Of a DNA stretch of 50,038 nucleotides, positions 1-9,828 are shown one piece after another. Origin of the DNA: Mucilaginibacter sp. (lineage in GTDB: Bacteria > Bacteroidota > Bacteroidia > Sphingobacteriales > Sphingobacteriaceae); contig NZ_JAQBOW010000134.1 of the NCBI RefSeq assembly GCF_028287845.1, positions 1-50,038 on the forward strand, given 5' to 3'. Under the pieces are notes generated by a model. That model did not search any database. It saw nothing but the letters and a program-made list of their open reading frames with translations, and was not told where the DNA came from. Each line of letters opens with the position of its first letter. Positions within the stretch are counted from its first letter, which is position 1. Position numbers and translations under genes: made by a program.

Positions 1-2
1 CT

Positions 3-1799
3 TTAAAAACAATATTTATTTTCAGTGATCATCTTTGCAGCAATATTTCTTCGTGCTTGTGTGGTATTAATATCTTCGGTTTTAGTATAGCGCTTTAGTC
101 CTATCATCATCATTTTTCTTTCATCACCATCAGTAAATGAATTCAGCGCTTCTCTTCCTGATTTGGCAATATGTTCGGCGGCATCATTTATATACACCCG
201 CATCATATCTATCTGTTCCTTGCAGGCATCTTCATCTTTTAAAGCTACCAGTTTCTCAACACGCAGCTGTAATGATTCGCTCACATAAAGTTCTATCAGC
301 ATATCAGCCAAACACATCAGCACTTCCTGTTCTTTACCCAATTGCGTCATCAGTTTTTGAACAGCCGCGCCTGCTACCATTAATGTTGCTTTTTTGAAGT
401 TGGCAATGTATTTCTTCTCTTTTGAAAACAAACTTTCCTCTTCAGCTGCTCCAAAGTCGGGTATGCTTGTCAACTCACCAACAACTTTTTGGGCTGGCCC
501 CATCAGGTCAAGCTCACCCTTTAGGGCACGCTTCAACATCATATCAACCATTAGCATCCGGTTAATTTCGTTGGTACCTTCAAAAATCCGGTTAATTCTG
601 GAATCCCGATAGGCCCTATCCATTGGCCCTTCTGCACTATAACCCATGCCACCGTAAATCTGAACACCTTCATCGGCAACATAATCGAGCATTTCAGAAG
701 CATGCACTTTAATAATTGCCGCCTCTATAGCAAACTGCTCCGTTCCTTTAAGCTTGGCTTTGGTTTCATCAAGCCCCGATGCCATAAACATTTCTGTAGC
801 TTCTTCCATATTCTGGCTGGCACGATAAATTGCAGATTCCGCAGCATAAGTGAGAATGACCTGCTGTGCCAGTTTATAACGAATAGCACCATACTTTGAA
901 ATAGGCCGCCCAAATTGCTCGCGTTCATTTGCATAATGCACAGCAGATGTAATAATTTGCTTAGCTGCGCCAACAGTTGCCCCGCCTAATTTTATCCGGC
1001 CAATATTTAATATATTCACAGCTATTTTAAACCCGTTCTGACGTTCAGAAAGCAGGTTTTCTACCGGAACCTTACAATCATTAAAAAATACCTGCCGGGT
1101 TGAACTTCCTTTAATGCCCATTTTGTGTTCTTCAGGATTCAGAGAAATACCTTCAAAGCCTTTTTCTACTATAAAGGCACTCAGGTTTTCATCATCATCA
1201 ATTTTGGCGAACACGGTAAATATATCGGCAAAGCCGGCATTGGTTATCCACATCTTCTGGCCTGTGATGAGGTAATATTTACCATCTTCTGAAAGGTGGG
1301 CTCTTGCTTTGCCCGAGTTGGCGTCAGACCCGGCACCCGGTTCGGTAAGACAATAGGCACCTTTCCACTCCCCACTGGCCAGTTTTGGAATATATTTTTG
1401 TTTTTGCGCCTCATTACCATAATATAGTATAGGCAAAATACCTATGCCAGAGTGTGCCGAAAATGCAACAGAAAACGAATTGCCTGCGCCTAATTTTTCT
1501 GTAACCAGCATAGATGTTTTAAAATCTTTTCCGAAACCGCCATATACTTCAGGGATGGATATGCTTAGTAAGCCCAGGGCCCCGGCCTGTTCTATCAGAT
1601 GAGGCATTAAACCCTTTTCCTGTTCATCAATACGGTTTAAATTGGGTATTACATTCTGGGCAAGAAAGTTTGTACAAGTTTCGGCAATCATTAATTGCTC
1701 TTCATTCCATTCTTCCGGAATAAAAACACTATCTGCCGGGGTTTCCCTTATCAGGAACTCACCCCCTTTTATGGCTTTTACAGATTCAATATCATTCAT
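3..1799 (-). CDS. acyl-CoA dehydrogenase family protein
   Basis: A complete 598-residue flavoenzyme that would oxidise acyl-CoA to trans-2-enoyl-CoA in fatty-acid beta-oxidation, in the cytoplasm. The N-terminal helical, middle beta and C-terminal helical domains are followed by about 170 extra residues, as in the long VLCAD-like subgroup common in Bacteroidota. Signature 1, CLTEPGAGSDA, is at residues 150-160. The second signature region contains YGGMGY (382-387) and FEGTNEI, where Glu407 is the expected catalytic base. The stop codon is at 3-5, so the gene is whole. It is the last gene at the window edge, so thiolase or hydroxyacyl-CoA dehydrogenase partners could lie just outside. Chain-length preference cannot be read from the sequence. 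Confidence 0.93.
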   Translation of the reverse strand: MNDIESVKAIKGGEFLIRETPADSVFIPEEWNEEQLMIAETCTNFLAQNVIPNLNRIDEQEKGLMPHLIEQAGALGLLSISIPEVYGGFGKDFKTSMLVTEKLGAGNSFSVAFSAHSGIGILPILYYGNEAQKQKYIPKLASGEWKGAYCLTEPGAGSDANSGKARAHLSEDGKYYLITGQKMWITNAGFADIFTVFAKIDDDENLSAFIVEKGFEGISLNPEEHKMGIKGSSTRQVFFNDCKVPVENLLSERQNGFKIAVNILNIGRIKLGGATVGAAKQIITSAVHYANEREQFGRPISKYGAIRYKLAQQVILTYAAESAIYRASQNMEEATEMFMASGLDETKAKLKGTEQFAIEAAIIKVHASEMLDYVADEGVQIYGGMGYSAEGPMDRAYRDSRINRIFEGTNEINRMLMVDMMLKRALKGELDLMGPAQKVVGELTSIPDFGAAEEESLFSKEKKYIANFKKATLMVAGAAVQKLMTQLGKEQEVLMCLADMLIELYVSESLQLRVEKLVALKDEDACKEQIDMMRVYINDAAEHIAKSGREALNSFTDGDERKMMMIGLKRYTKTEDINTTQARRNIAAKMITENKYCF

Positions 1800-1972
1800 A
1801 AATTAATATATTAAGCATTATGATTTATCTTTCTTAAAAATTGGCTATAAAGCCCGGTAATAGTCTTTTTTAGTTTTTATATTGATATGAAGTAAATTTA
1901 GAATCCTTTTTAGATGAATAAAAGGCCTGTAATGCGGGGATATTAGTCAAAAAGTCGGGAAAGGAGCGGGCT

Positions 1973-1999
1973 TGTTGATTAAGATTAACCTAATCAACA
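1973..1999. terminator. hairpin downstream of the AraC gene
   Basis: TGTTGATTA and TAATCAACA form a perfect 9-bp inverted repeat around a 9-nt loop, starting 15 bases past the AraC stop on the minus strand. No T-run follows, so it may stabilise a transcript end rather than be a classical intrinsic terminator. Confidence 0.35.
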
Positions 2000-2014
2000 T
2001 TTAACTAAATAATT

Positions 2015-2902
2015 TTAATGGGTAGATATCATCCGGTAATCAGAGGGCGACAGACCTGTATGTTTTTTAAAATATTTCCCAAATGAAGATTGATCAGGGA
2101 AATGAATATTTTCGGCTACCTGTGCGATACTGATCTCATGGTTTCTTAATAATACTTTCGCCTCCAGAATTACGGCATCTTCTATCCATTCACCAGATGT
2201 TCTGCCGGTTACTTCTTTAATAATTTCGGTTAAATGTTTAGACGATACACAAAGTGCATCGGCGTAAAATTGAACATTCCTGTGTTCTTTATAATGACGA
2301 AAAATCAGGTTCTGAAAAAGTAAATTTAATTCCTGTTTACGGTTTTGCTTACTTTTTAAAATTATATGTTGTTTTTCATAAATAAATTCTACTTCATAAA
2401 GCAACGTAGTTAAAATACTTCGGGATATTTCCTGCCGATAAGGATGTTCTTCGCGTTCTAATTTTTGCTGTATTAACAGATACACCTCAAGCAGCATCTT
2501 CGCATCATGATGATCAGGATAAATAACAGGTATGGACTCGCTCTTGAAATAGCTAAATGACTCCAGGAAATGGCTGTTAACATTATTTTCAGTTAAAAAA
2601 GCCTTAGAAAAAACAATAAATCTGCATAAAAAATCATCACTACTGTTATAAATCCTTAAAATATGAAAGGGTGTTGCCAAAAGCATAGCACCTGCCCTGG
2701 CCTGATAAACCTGCAGGTTTACCTCTACTTCTGCTTTCCCTCTTGTACAAATACCAATGATGTAGCCATCAGAACGATAGGGGTATTCACTCAACCCCAA
2801 TAGTTGTTTTTCGTTAGTTATAAAAAAATCCGGACCAATCAGTTTATCAGCATACAGGTCGGCAAACTTTGATAAACTTAGTTGTGCAATTCTTTTACTC
2901 AT
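2015..2902 (-). CDS. AraC family transcriptional regulator
   Basis: A 295-residue cytoplasmic one-component regulator. Residues 1-170 look like the cupin-type sensing half of AraC proteins (short beta-rich stretches such as VNLQVYQARAGAMLLATPFH). Residues about 195-292 are the double helix-turn-helix domain, with the typical end QSSFGKYFKKHTGLSPSDYR. It lies 41 bp behind the patatin-like membrane protein on the same strand, so the two may be co-transcribed and the regulator may control that gene. The ligand is unknown; Bacteroidota have many such regulators of unassigned function. Confidence 0.9.
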   Translation of the reverse strand: MSKRIAQLSLSKFADLYADKLIGPDFFITNEKQLLGLSEYPYRSDGYIIGICTRGKAEVEVNLQVYQARAGAMLLATPFHILRIYNSSDDFLCRFIVFSKAFLTENNVNSHFLESFSYFKSESIPVIYPDHHDAKMLLEVYLLIQQKLEREEHPYRQEISRSILTTLLYEVEFIYEKQHIILKSKQNRKQELNLLFQNLIFRHYKEHRNVQFYADALCVSSKHLTEIIKEVTGRTSGEWIEDAVILEAKVLLRNHEISIAQVAENIHFPDQSSFGKYFKKHTGLSPSDYRMISTH

Positions 2903-2943
2903 GTGTTGGAAATATTTAGTTTAATTGCTCAATATCAAAATTA

Positions 2944-5790
2944 CTAATTCTTCATTTTTTTTACCATTCCAAAACGGGCCAATACCTTGTCAATTGTCGA
3001 GCTATCTCTTAATACACTGATCCGCATCTTTGTCATTGCATACTCCGACATCTGCCAGCCAAGCGGTAATACCGGCCATATACGGGTATTAGGTAAATTC
3101 TCGGCTGTGGGCCTGAATTGAAAAAAGCCGTAATGATTTATTCGGGAAAAAGAATAGTTCCAGCCATCGGCTTTTCTCATATAGCCTATTCTGCTGTTCA
3201 ATATCCCGGCAGGTGGCGCCAAGGGCTCAAATAAGTTTCCCGGCTTACCCATTGATTCCGTCGCCCGTACAGAATTGGGGAGCGATAGGAATTGAGGCTG
3301 GATATGATTAAATATGGTATCTTGCTTTATCAACTTTTTGCGTACCCTTTCAAACACGGTCAACACTTGAAGTGAAGTTTCTGCACCCGAATTGTCCCAG
3401 GTACCCCCATCAGTAAAGTGATGCTGTCCGTTTAATTTTGCTGTGGGGCTTATGTAAGGGAACCTGGCACTAAGAAAGGCTGCGGTGCTTAGGCGCAGGT
3501 CGCCCGGGTCTTTAATTTCCTGTTCTAACATGATAGTTGCCGGAAAATCAAGGCTGTCCAATAATACCGGTGCTGCTATACCTTTTTTTCCACTATCCAC
3601 ATCAAAAATATTGGCAAAAAGCAATGGCACCTCGTAATAATTACCTTTACAAAGTTCACCCATGGTAACTCCAATATTTATGTGGTTTCCTTTGGTATGT
3701 CTTTCCCAGTCCTGTTCCATTAATCTTGCTCTGTCTGGCCAGGGTGCTATTCCCAGTGAAGAGGCCAGCATATCCCTTCCCAGTAATCCAACCATAGTAG
3801 AGGTAAAATAATCGTTCCGATAAATGGCGAGTGAATTTACCGGGTAAAAAACCGTATCCTCACTCGTTTTTTGCCTGTATTGATAACGGGCGCCGCAAAG
3901 CAATGATAAACCGACGGTGCCGCCGGATGCCCCTGAATAAGAAAAAACATAATGCTGAAAATCGAATACATTAGCATCGTTTTTATGCCCGCTCTTTAAC
4001 AAACTATCCAATGTACCTACAACCATAGTAGCCCAAACCGTGGCCCGGATGCCACCGCCGTAAGCATTTACAAAAAACACGGGATAAGGCTGATTTGGAT
4101 GCAGGAGAATAAAGGCTTTAATTTCTTGCTTACGATTGTTTAACCATTGTTCTGTATAATCGTCTAAAGAGTCCAGTGATTTATGGTAATTCTTTTGCTT
4201 TTGAATATAAGTTTCATGATAAGGTGTAATTGTATTTACAGATCGGTAAAGGGTAAACAAGAGTAAGATAGTAATCAGGCCCATCCCGATTTTTTTGCCC
4301 GTAAAGAGCAAAAATGAGAAAAACAGTAAATAACCTGCCATAGCGCATAATACCACCGGCGTAGTATAAAAACGATTATTACGGGTGACTTCATTTAAAA
4401 AAGGGGAGAAATTGCATAAGACAAAAAAAATAAAAGCGGCCAGCCCACTAAAAGTAATCCAGGGTGTTACGCGCCATTTGGCGATAGCCGGTACGCTGGT
4501 ACGCAAGGTGGCAGTTATCAAAAATATTGCTGATAAAAAGACCAGATCCAGTGATAAATAAGAAAGAAAATAGGGTTCCCGGTTCTGTTTGCCATAACCC
4601 CACCCCCAGATGATCAAGGGGAACAGTAAAATAGCCATGCTTAGCCAGTACCGCCATTTAATTACCCGGCCACCACTTTTATAAAGGCGGTCAATCCAGC
4701 GATACTGCAATACAATTGCATAAAATGACAGCATTGCTATCAGGATAACTATGGGATATATACCATTGAGCTTATATTCAATGTGGTAAGAATTCATCGT
4801 TTGCAGGATACCTGTAGCGGGTATAAGAAACCCGGCAGCTCCCAGTAACCGCCCAATACCTACCTTTCCTGAAGGCCTGCGGCTTGCTAACACGCGGACT
4901 CTCTTAAAATCCACCGGACCCATGAAAAAACTCCTGTAGGTAATATTACTTGCATTATCAATCGCCTTTGGTAAATGCCAGCACATCAGGGCCACCAGGG
5001 TAGTTGATAACAAGAAATAAAAGCTAGCCAGGCGCGATGTATTGATTGAAAGCACCAGATCCTGCACCTGATTACTAAAAAGCCCCAGGAAATATACAAA
5101 AAGAATAAGCAGCACAATACGGAACCGCCAGGCATAGAAGCGTAATTGCCCCAGCCATCTGGATACAAATTCAAGCCAAAACCGGGGTTTGTTAAGCTTA
5201 AAGGCTTCAATTAACAGTTTGACAATAAGGATGGTTAGCAGCAGATACTTTATCCATGCAAAGATGCCAATGGTCCATGCATCGGACAATGGTTCTTTAA
5301 GCCGGAAATGCAGCAACATGCGGCTGGTCCTTATATTTATGAAGACATCCATCAGCCCTATCAGCAAAGTCAAAGCCACCAAAGCAAAAACCATACGTTG
5401 AGAGACGACAATTTTACGGGGATTAGCCCTTTGACTACCTATCCGTATAGTTAAAATGAGCAGGAGCCCAACATAAAACACGATAAAACCATAATCAGCA
5501 TTGTTGCGTAAAATAACTGTTTCAATACCCGTTACAGTTTTTTGATAATTAGTGTCACTGGTATAAATCTGATTTTTTTTGAAATTCACCTGCCATTCTT
5601 TCAAAATAGAATCTCTCCGGGCGTTATTCATATTGATTTCCCAGTCGACGAGGCCTGAAGGTGTGTATTTGGTACTGATAAGGTAATTATCTTTCTGTAT
5701 CATACTGCCCGTAACCAAAAACCCGACAAGCAGCAATAAAAAAATGGGTTGGAAGTAAATGTTGACCCGGTTCTGTAAACGTCGTAACAT
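2944..5790 (-). CDS. polytopic membrane protein with C-terminal patatin-like phospholipase domain
   Basis: A 948-residue protein. Residues 1-520 contain many hydrophobic segments (for example about 15-30, 103-116, 133-150, 180-197, 224-240, 345-360, 385-398, 410-427, 445-460, 478-496 and 503-515), so this half is a multi-pass inner-membrane region. Residues about 565-860 have the patatin hallmarks: the oxyanion loop GGGIRA (578-583), the nucleophile elbow GASGG with Ser622, and DGG with Asp794 as the dyad partner. It is therefore likely a membrane-anchored acyl hydrolase or phospholipase. Patatins are usually soluble or carry short anchors, so the large membrane half is unusual. Substrate and side of the membrane are not evident. 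Confidence 0.8.
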   Translation of the reverse strand: MLRRLQNRVNIYFQPIFLLLLVGFLVTGSMIQKDNYLISTKYTPSGLVDWEINMNNARRDSILKEWQVNFKKNQIYTSDTNYQKTVTGIETVILRNNADYGFIVFYVGLLLILTIRIGSQRANPRKIVVSQRMVFALVALTLLIGLMDVFINIRTSRMLLHFRLKEPLSDAWTIGIFAWIKYLLLTILIVKLLIEAFKLNKPRFWLEFVSRWLGQLRFYAWRFRIVLLILFVYFLGLFSNQVQDLVLSINTSRLASFYFLLSTTLVALMCWHLPKAIDNASNITYRSFFMGPVDFKRVRVLASRRPSGKVGIGRLLGAAGFLIPATGILQTMNSYHIEYKLNGIYPIVILIAMLSFYAIVLQYRWIDRLYKSGGRVIKWRYWLSMAILLFPLIIWGWGYGKQNREPYFLSYLSLDLVFLSAIFLITATLRTSVPAIAKWRVTPWITFSGLAAFIFFVLCNFSPFLNEVTRNNRFYTTPVVLCAMAGYLLFFSFLLFTGKKIGMGLITILLLFTLYRSVNTITPYHETYIQKQKNYHKSLDSLDDYTEQWLNNRKQEIKAFILLHPNQPYPVFFVNAYGGGIRATVWATMVVGTLDSLLKSGHKNDANVFDFQHYVFSYSGASGGTVGLSLLCGARYQYRQKTSEDTVFYPVNSLAIYRNDYFTSTMVGLLGRDMLASSLGIAPWPDRARLMEQDWERHTKGNHINIGVTMGELCKGNYYEVPLLFANIFDVDSGKKGIAAPVLLDSLDFPATIMLEQEIKDPGDLRLSTAAFLSARFPYISPTAKLNGQHHFTDGGTWDNSGAETSLQVLTVFERVRKKLIKQDTIFNHIQPQFLSLPNSVRATESMGKPGNLFEPLAPPAGILNSRIGYMRKADGWNYSFSRINHYGFFQFRPTAENLPNTRIWPVLPLGWQMSEYAMTKMRISVLRDSSTIDKVLARFGMVKKMKN

Positions 5791-6058
5791 AATCCAATGA
5801 ATAAGATTAACGTACTAAATCTACTGAAAATCCGCCAAAGAAACTTTTTTTTAGAGAATTACTATTAATGCTATCCGGTTAAGAACCGTGATACTGCAAT
5901 AACAGGATATTCACAAGCGGTTAGTGTCCCAGGGACAGGTGAATACACCTGGGACAGTTGGGACAGTTGACGAAACAAACGTTAACACATTGTTTCTCTG
6001 ATAAATAGGGTCTTAGCGCTTAATTTCAGTCACTAAATCCGTTGGTGAGATAAAAAAA
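5791..6058. other. intergenic region with GGGACAG repeats
   Basis: This 268-bp gap separates the end of the starch locus from the patatin-like gene. It holds three copies of GGGACAG (5932-5938, 5951-5957, 5960-5966) and a CAGGTG/CACCTG inverted pair at 5936-5951. The cluster is a possible protein-binding site upstream of the patatin gene. No convincing terminator or small gene is visible. Confidence 0.3.
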
Positions 6059-7957
6059 TTAATTTAACAGTTTAGAGCTGTAAACATGATACTCGCCGGG
6101 GCTAAGTGTCATTGTATAGGGCAGAGCAGTTACATTAATGCTTGCACCCGTCATATTATCGTACCATATACCCGTGGATGGAAAATTTATATTGGCTGTT
6201 TGGTTTACTACATCAAAATTACCTGCAATTTCAACATTTACAGCATTATCAAGTAGTTGCACGATTTTAACCGCGCCGGTAAGGTTATACTTAAAGTTTG
6301 TTGTAGCAAATACGGTGTTATTAATCTTCATTTTAATCAGCTTAGCATAGATGCTATACAGGTGCCTTCTGTTTATGTCAGAATTATAGTTCCATAAAAT
6401 TGGCTTCTCGCCCACCCTGCCATTTTGATTTATGCTGATATCATACCCCAATTCTTCAAACTGCCACAGCATTTTAGGACCGGGAGATGAAAATAAAAAG
6501 GCCGCTAACATTTCCTCACGCTTTAATGCGGTAGGGATATCTTTAGTACTGTAATTGCCAGAAATATTGCCGTAGGTTTCATTTTTAAACATACTGCGTT
6601 CTTCGTCATGGCTTTCAAAATAAGCTACCAGGTTATAAGGCGCGGTAAATCCATAACCATCATAAAACAACCCGGAAAGATCCCACACCGGACCGGTTGG
6701 ATAACCCATAGTAGCCTGATCAGCAGGAGAACTTAAATTTGTCCACATCATCATCCCTTGATCTGCCAGTACCTTTTGTTCACTATTATCAGCAAAATGC
6801 TCTAATATCACATAAAAGCCCGGATCAATGCTTTTCATGTAATTGTTATAATTTTCCCAAAGAGCCACCCTGCTTGCATCATAGTTGGCCCAGGCAGCTT
6901 CAGTAGTAGTAACAGTTTGTGTGTAGCCTTTAGATTGATCAAACCTAAAACCATCAATATGATATTCCTGCATCCAATACTTCATTACATTTTTGGCGTA
7001 ATATTGTGTAGCGGCATTTTGATGATTAAGCTGATAACCCACTCCGTCAGGGTGCGTAGTGGCAGAAAACCAGGGATTATTGGCTGATGGCGAGCCCGTT
7101 GCGGTTGCATATAACTGTACCATTGGCGAAGAGCCAAACTGATCTTCCAAAACAATATCCTGTATAACAGCAATACCTTTTGCGTGGCAAGCATCAATAA
7201 ATGCTTTATAAGCATTTTTAGTTCCGTAATATTTATCGAGCGCGAAACCAAAATTTGTGTTATATCCCCATGATGAATTGCCTTCAAATTCATTTACAGG
7301 CATTAATTCAATTGCATTTACACCCAAATTTGCCAAATAACTCAAAGTATCTGTTAATGTTTGATAGCTGTGGGTTGCTACAAAATCGCGCACAAGTAAT
7401 TCATATATCACCAGATTTTTTTGTGCAGGCCGGGTAAATGAGGTTACTTTCCAGCTATAGGCTGGCTGATTTGCCTGGAAAACACTTACAATACCGGTTT
7501 GCCCGGCAGGATATGCTTTTAAATTAGGGTATACACTGGCAGGTATATAGCTATCGTTTGATGGATCTAATACTTTCTGGGTATACGGATCTGCAACTTT
7601 TAGCGTACCATCAACCAAATACTGATAGGCATATTCTTTATTGGGGTCGATGTTATCTATCTGTATCCACCAACGATTGCCGTCGGGCGTTTCATTCATG
7701 GCAGTGCCAACCCAGCTATTAAAATCGCCAATAACAGCAATTGATTTTTTGCCCGGCGCATAAATATTAAAAATAACCGAGGTACCGGAATTAATAAAAG
7801 TCACTCCATCAATGGTGCCTGTTGGCAGTGGTTTGCCGTTTGCTATTATGATAGTATTGGTGGAACTATCAGGAGTAATAGCCGGATTTTTTTTGCTGCA
7901 ACCCATACCCAACACGCCGAAAATTGCAAACAAAAAAAACGCTATCCTAATACTCAT
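6059..7957 (-). CDS. GH13 alpha-amylase family lipoprotein
   Basis: A 632-residue secreted lipoprotein acting on alpha-glucans. The signal peptide ends at a lipobox with Cys20 (LGMGC). Residues about 45-130 form an E-set/CBM48-like domain (GDFNSW motif). The GH13 barrel follows from about 180, and a C-terminal beta domain closes the protein. The catalytic triad is visible: Asp340 (DGFRFD), Glu386 (VILEH) and Asp451 (ESHDE). Conserved region I is altered: the usual D-x-x-x-N-H reads DIVLED, so Asn and the subsite His are replaced by Glu271 and Asp272. The gene ends the starch operon, 10 bp after the SusA-like gene. A surface alpha-amylase (SusG role) is the best guess; altered substrate use is possible. 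Confidence 0.88.
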   Translation of the reverse strand: MSIRIAFFLFAIFGVLGMGCSKKNPAITPDSSTNTIIIANGKPLPTGTIDGVTFINSGTSVIFNIYAPGKKSIAVIGDFNSWVGTAMNETPDGNRWWIQIDNIDPNKEYAYQYLVDGTLKVADPYTQKVLDPSNDSYIPASVYPNLKAYPAGQTGIVSVFQANQPAYSWKVTSFTRPAQKNLVIYELLVRDFVATHSYQTLTDTLSYLANLGVNAIELMPVNEFEGNSSWGYNTNFGFALDKYYGTKNAYKAFIDACHAKGIAVIQDIVLEDQFGSSPMVQLYATATGSPSANNPWFSATTHPDGVGYQLNHQNAATQYYAKNVMKYWMQEYHIDGFRFDQSKGYTQTVTTTEAAWANYDASRVALWENYNNYMKSIDPGFYVILEHFADNSEQKVLADQGMMMWTNLSSPADQATMGYPTGPVWDLSGLFYDGYGFTAPYNLVAYFESHDEERSMFKNETYGNISGNYSTKDIPTALKREEMLAAFLFSSPGPKMLWQFEELGYDISINQNGRVGEKPILWNYNSDINRRHLYSIYAKLIKMKINNTVFATTNFKYNLTGAVKIVQLLDNAVNVEIAGNFDVVNQTANINFPSTGIWYDNMTGASINVTALPYTMTLSPGEYHVYSSKLLN

Positions 7958-7967
7958 AAGAGCTACT

Positions 7968-9821
7968 TTATTTTTTTAGTTCGAAAACAAAAGTTGTTTT
8001 TGCAGGAACAATGACCTCCTTAATGTCTGATATATGCTCATTAGTTATAACGTTGATGGCGGTGTTAAATCCGGCCACGCGTTCATTAAATCTATCAGTA
8101 TGAAGATTTGCTGGCTTATCATTACCATTGTAAATTACCATAACTGTTTTTTCAGTATCATACCTAAAATATACATAAACACCATCTTGCGGTATATACT
8201 GCATTAACTTACCCGTTTGCAGGGCAGTTGTGTTTTTACGATAATTAGCCAGCGTTCGGATATAATCAAAAGCTTCATTTTCCTGGTTGTTTCTGCCCCT
8301 GGCGATAAATTTATTTTCTTTATCATCAGACCATCCGCCGGGAAAATCAGCCCGCACCAAACCATCAGGATTGGATAGATTCTTCATTAATATTTCATCC
8401 CCATAATACATTTGCGGGACACCACGCATAGTTAATAACAGCGCCATGCCTGATTTGAATTTGGTAAAATCTTCTTTTACTATCGAATAAAAACGGCTCA
8501 TGTCATGATTATCCAAAAAAACCACATTCCTGGTTGGGTCCTGATACATAAAATCCTGCGCCAGTACAGAATAGAGCCGATGAACGCCGTCGGTCCAGCC
8601 ATCTTTTCCATTCAATGCTTCGGCAATAGCATCTTTTATTTGCGAATCTGTAACGCCAGGTAATTGAGTATCAAAGCCCCGGTTTACCGTATTACCCTGT
8701 GTAAAATAAGCCTGGTTAGCAACTGACCATACCAACGTTTCGCCAAAAATGGAAAAGTGCGGATATTCTGCTTTTACTTTCCTGGCCCAATCCGCCATGT
8801 AGGCAGCATCATTGTAGGGATAGGTATCTAAACGAAAGCCATCAACCCCTGCATATTCTATCCACCAGATATGGTTTTGGGTTAAATAATTTTGCACATA
8901 AGGATTGTTTTCATTCAAATCGGCCATGTGATGGTCAAACCAGCCATCAAGCATAATCTTTTTATCCATTGGCGAGGCATGCGGGTCCATCACGGCAGCA
9001 TCCCTGAAATTTGATTGCGTGTATTTTGGCCATTGATGCACCCAGCTTTTCATGGGCATATCCTTTATGAACCAATGTTCGGTGCCAACATGGTTATGTA
9101 CGAGGTCCTTTACAACTTTAAGGCCCAAAGCATGACATTTCTCAACAAATGTTTTATAAAGCTCATTGGTACCATAACGAGGGTCGACCTTGTAATGATC
9201 GGTAACCGAGTAACCATGATAAGAGGCCTGTGGCTCATCATTTTCAATTTCGGGAGTAAGCCAAACGGCTGTTACACCCAGATCTTTTAAATAGCCTAAA
9301 TGGTTAATAATACCCTGTATATCGCCACCATGACGGGCATACATAGAGTCGCGATTTACCTTCGTTTCCCGCATACCCGGTTTTGAATCGTTTGCGGGGT
9401 CGCCGTTCGAGAAACGATCCGGCATGATCAGGTAAATCAAATCTTTATTGGTTACACCCTGGGCACGGTTAGGCGAACGGTCGCGCTGATTTAGTTTGTA
9501 ATTAAAACTCAGCACCTGCCCTGCCTGCTTTTTAAATAGTATTTTAAATTGACCGGGTTTTGCAGATGTGGCGATATCCAGGTCAAGGAATAAATAATTG
9601 TTGTTTTCTACTTTATGTACGGCAGTTAATTTAACCCCGGCATAAGTAAGACTTACTGTACTGCTTGCAATATTATTGCCATGAACAAGAAGCTGTACTT
9701 TTGGGTTTTTCATCCCAACCCACCATGATGCAGGCTCTACCCGCTCTAAAGCAGGTATTTGAGCCATAATGCTTCGTGTGATGAGAATTAAACCAATTGT
9801 AATTACTAATCTTAATTTCAT
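7968..9821 (-). CDS. susA: SusA-like GH13 (neopullulanase/cyclomaltodextrinase type)
   Basis: A 617-residue protein with a signal peptide (cleavage near IMA-Q, residue 20) and no lipobox, so probably periplasmic. It should hydrolyse imported maltodextrins to smaller sugars. A cyclomaltodextrinase N-domain (about 22-110) precedes the GH13 barrel. Region I is intact (DLVHNH, Asp239 to His244). The triad is Asp332 (DGFRLD), Glu361 (IFGETL) and Asp440 (FLDNHD). A short C-terminal beta domain follows. The gene is 7 bp from the GH31 gene and 10 bp from the lipoprotein GH13, so the three enzymes form one transcription unit. Length and position match the Bacteroides SusA type; the exact cleavage specificity is inferred. 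Confidence 0.9.
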   Translation of the reverse strand: MKLRLVITIGLILITRSIMAQIPALERVEPASWWVGMKNPKVQLLVHGNNIASSTVSLTYAGVKLTAVHKVENNNYLFLDLDIATSAKPGQFKILFKKQAGQVLSFNYKLNQRDRSPNRAQGVTNKDLIYLIMPDRFSNGDPANDSKPGMRETKVNRDSMYARHGGDIQGIINHLGYLKDLGVTAVWLTPEIENDEPQASYHGYSVTDHYKVDPRYGTNELYKTFVEKCHALGLKVVKDLVHNHVGTEHWFIKDMPMKSWVHQWPKYTQSNFRDAAVMDPHASPMDKKIMLDGWFDHHMADLNENNPYVQNYLTQNHIWWIEYAGVDGFRLDTYPYNDAAYMADWARKVKAEYPHFSIFGETLVWSVANQAYFTQGNTVNRGFDTQLPGVTDSQIKDAIAEALNGKDGWTDGVHRLYSVLAQDFMYQDPTRNVVFLDNHDMSRFYSIVKEDFTKFKSGMALLLTMRGVPQMYYGDEILMKNLSNPDGLVRADFPGGWSDDKENKFIARGRNNQENEAFDYIRTLANYRKNTTALQTGKLMQYIPQDGVYVYFRYDTEKTVMVIYNGNDKPANLHTDRFNERVAGFNTAINVITNEHISDIKEVIVPAKTTFVFELKK

Positions 9822-9828
9822 TTTTCTA

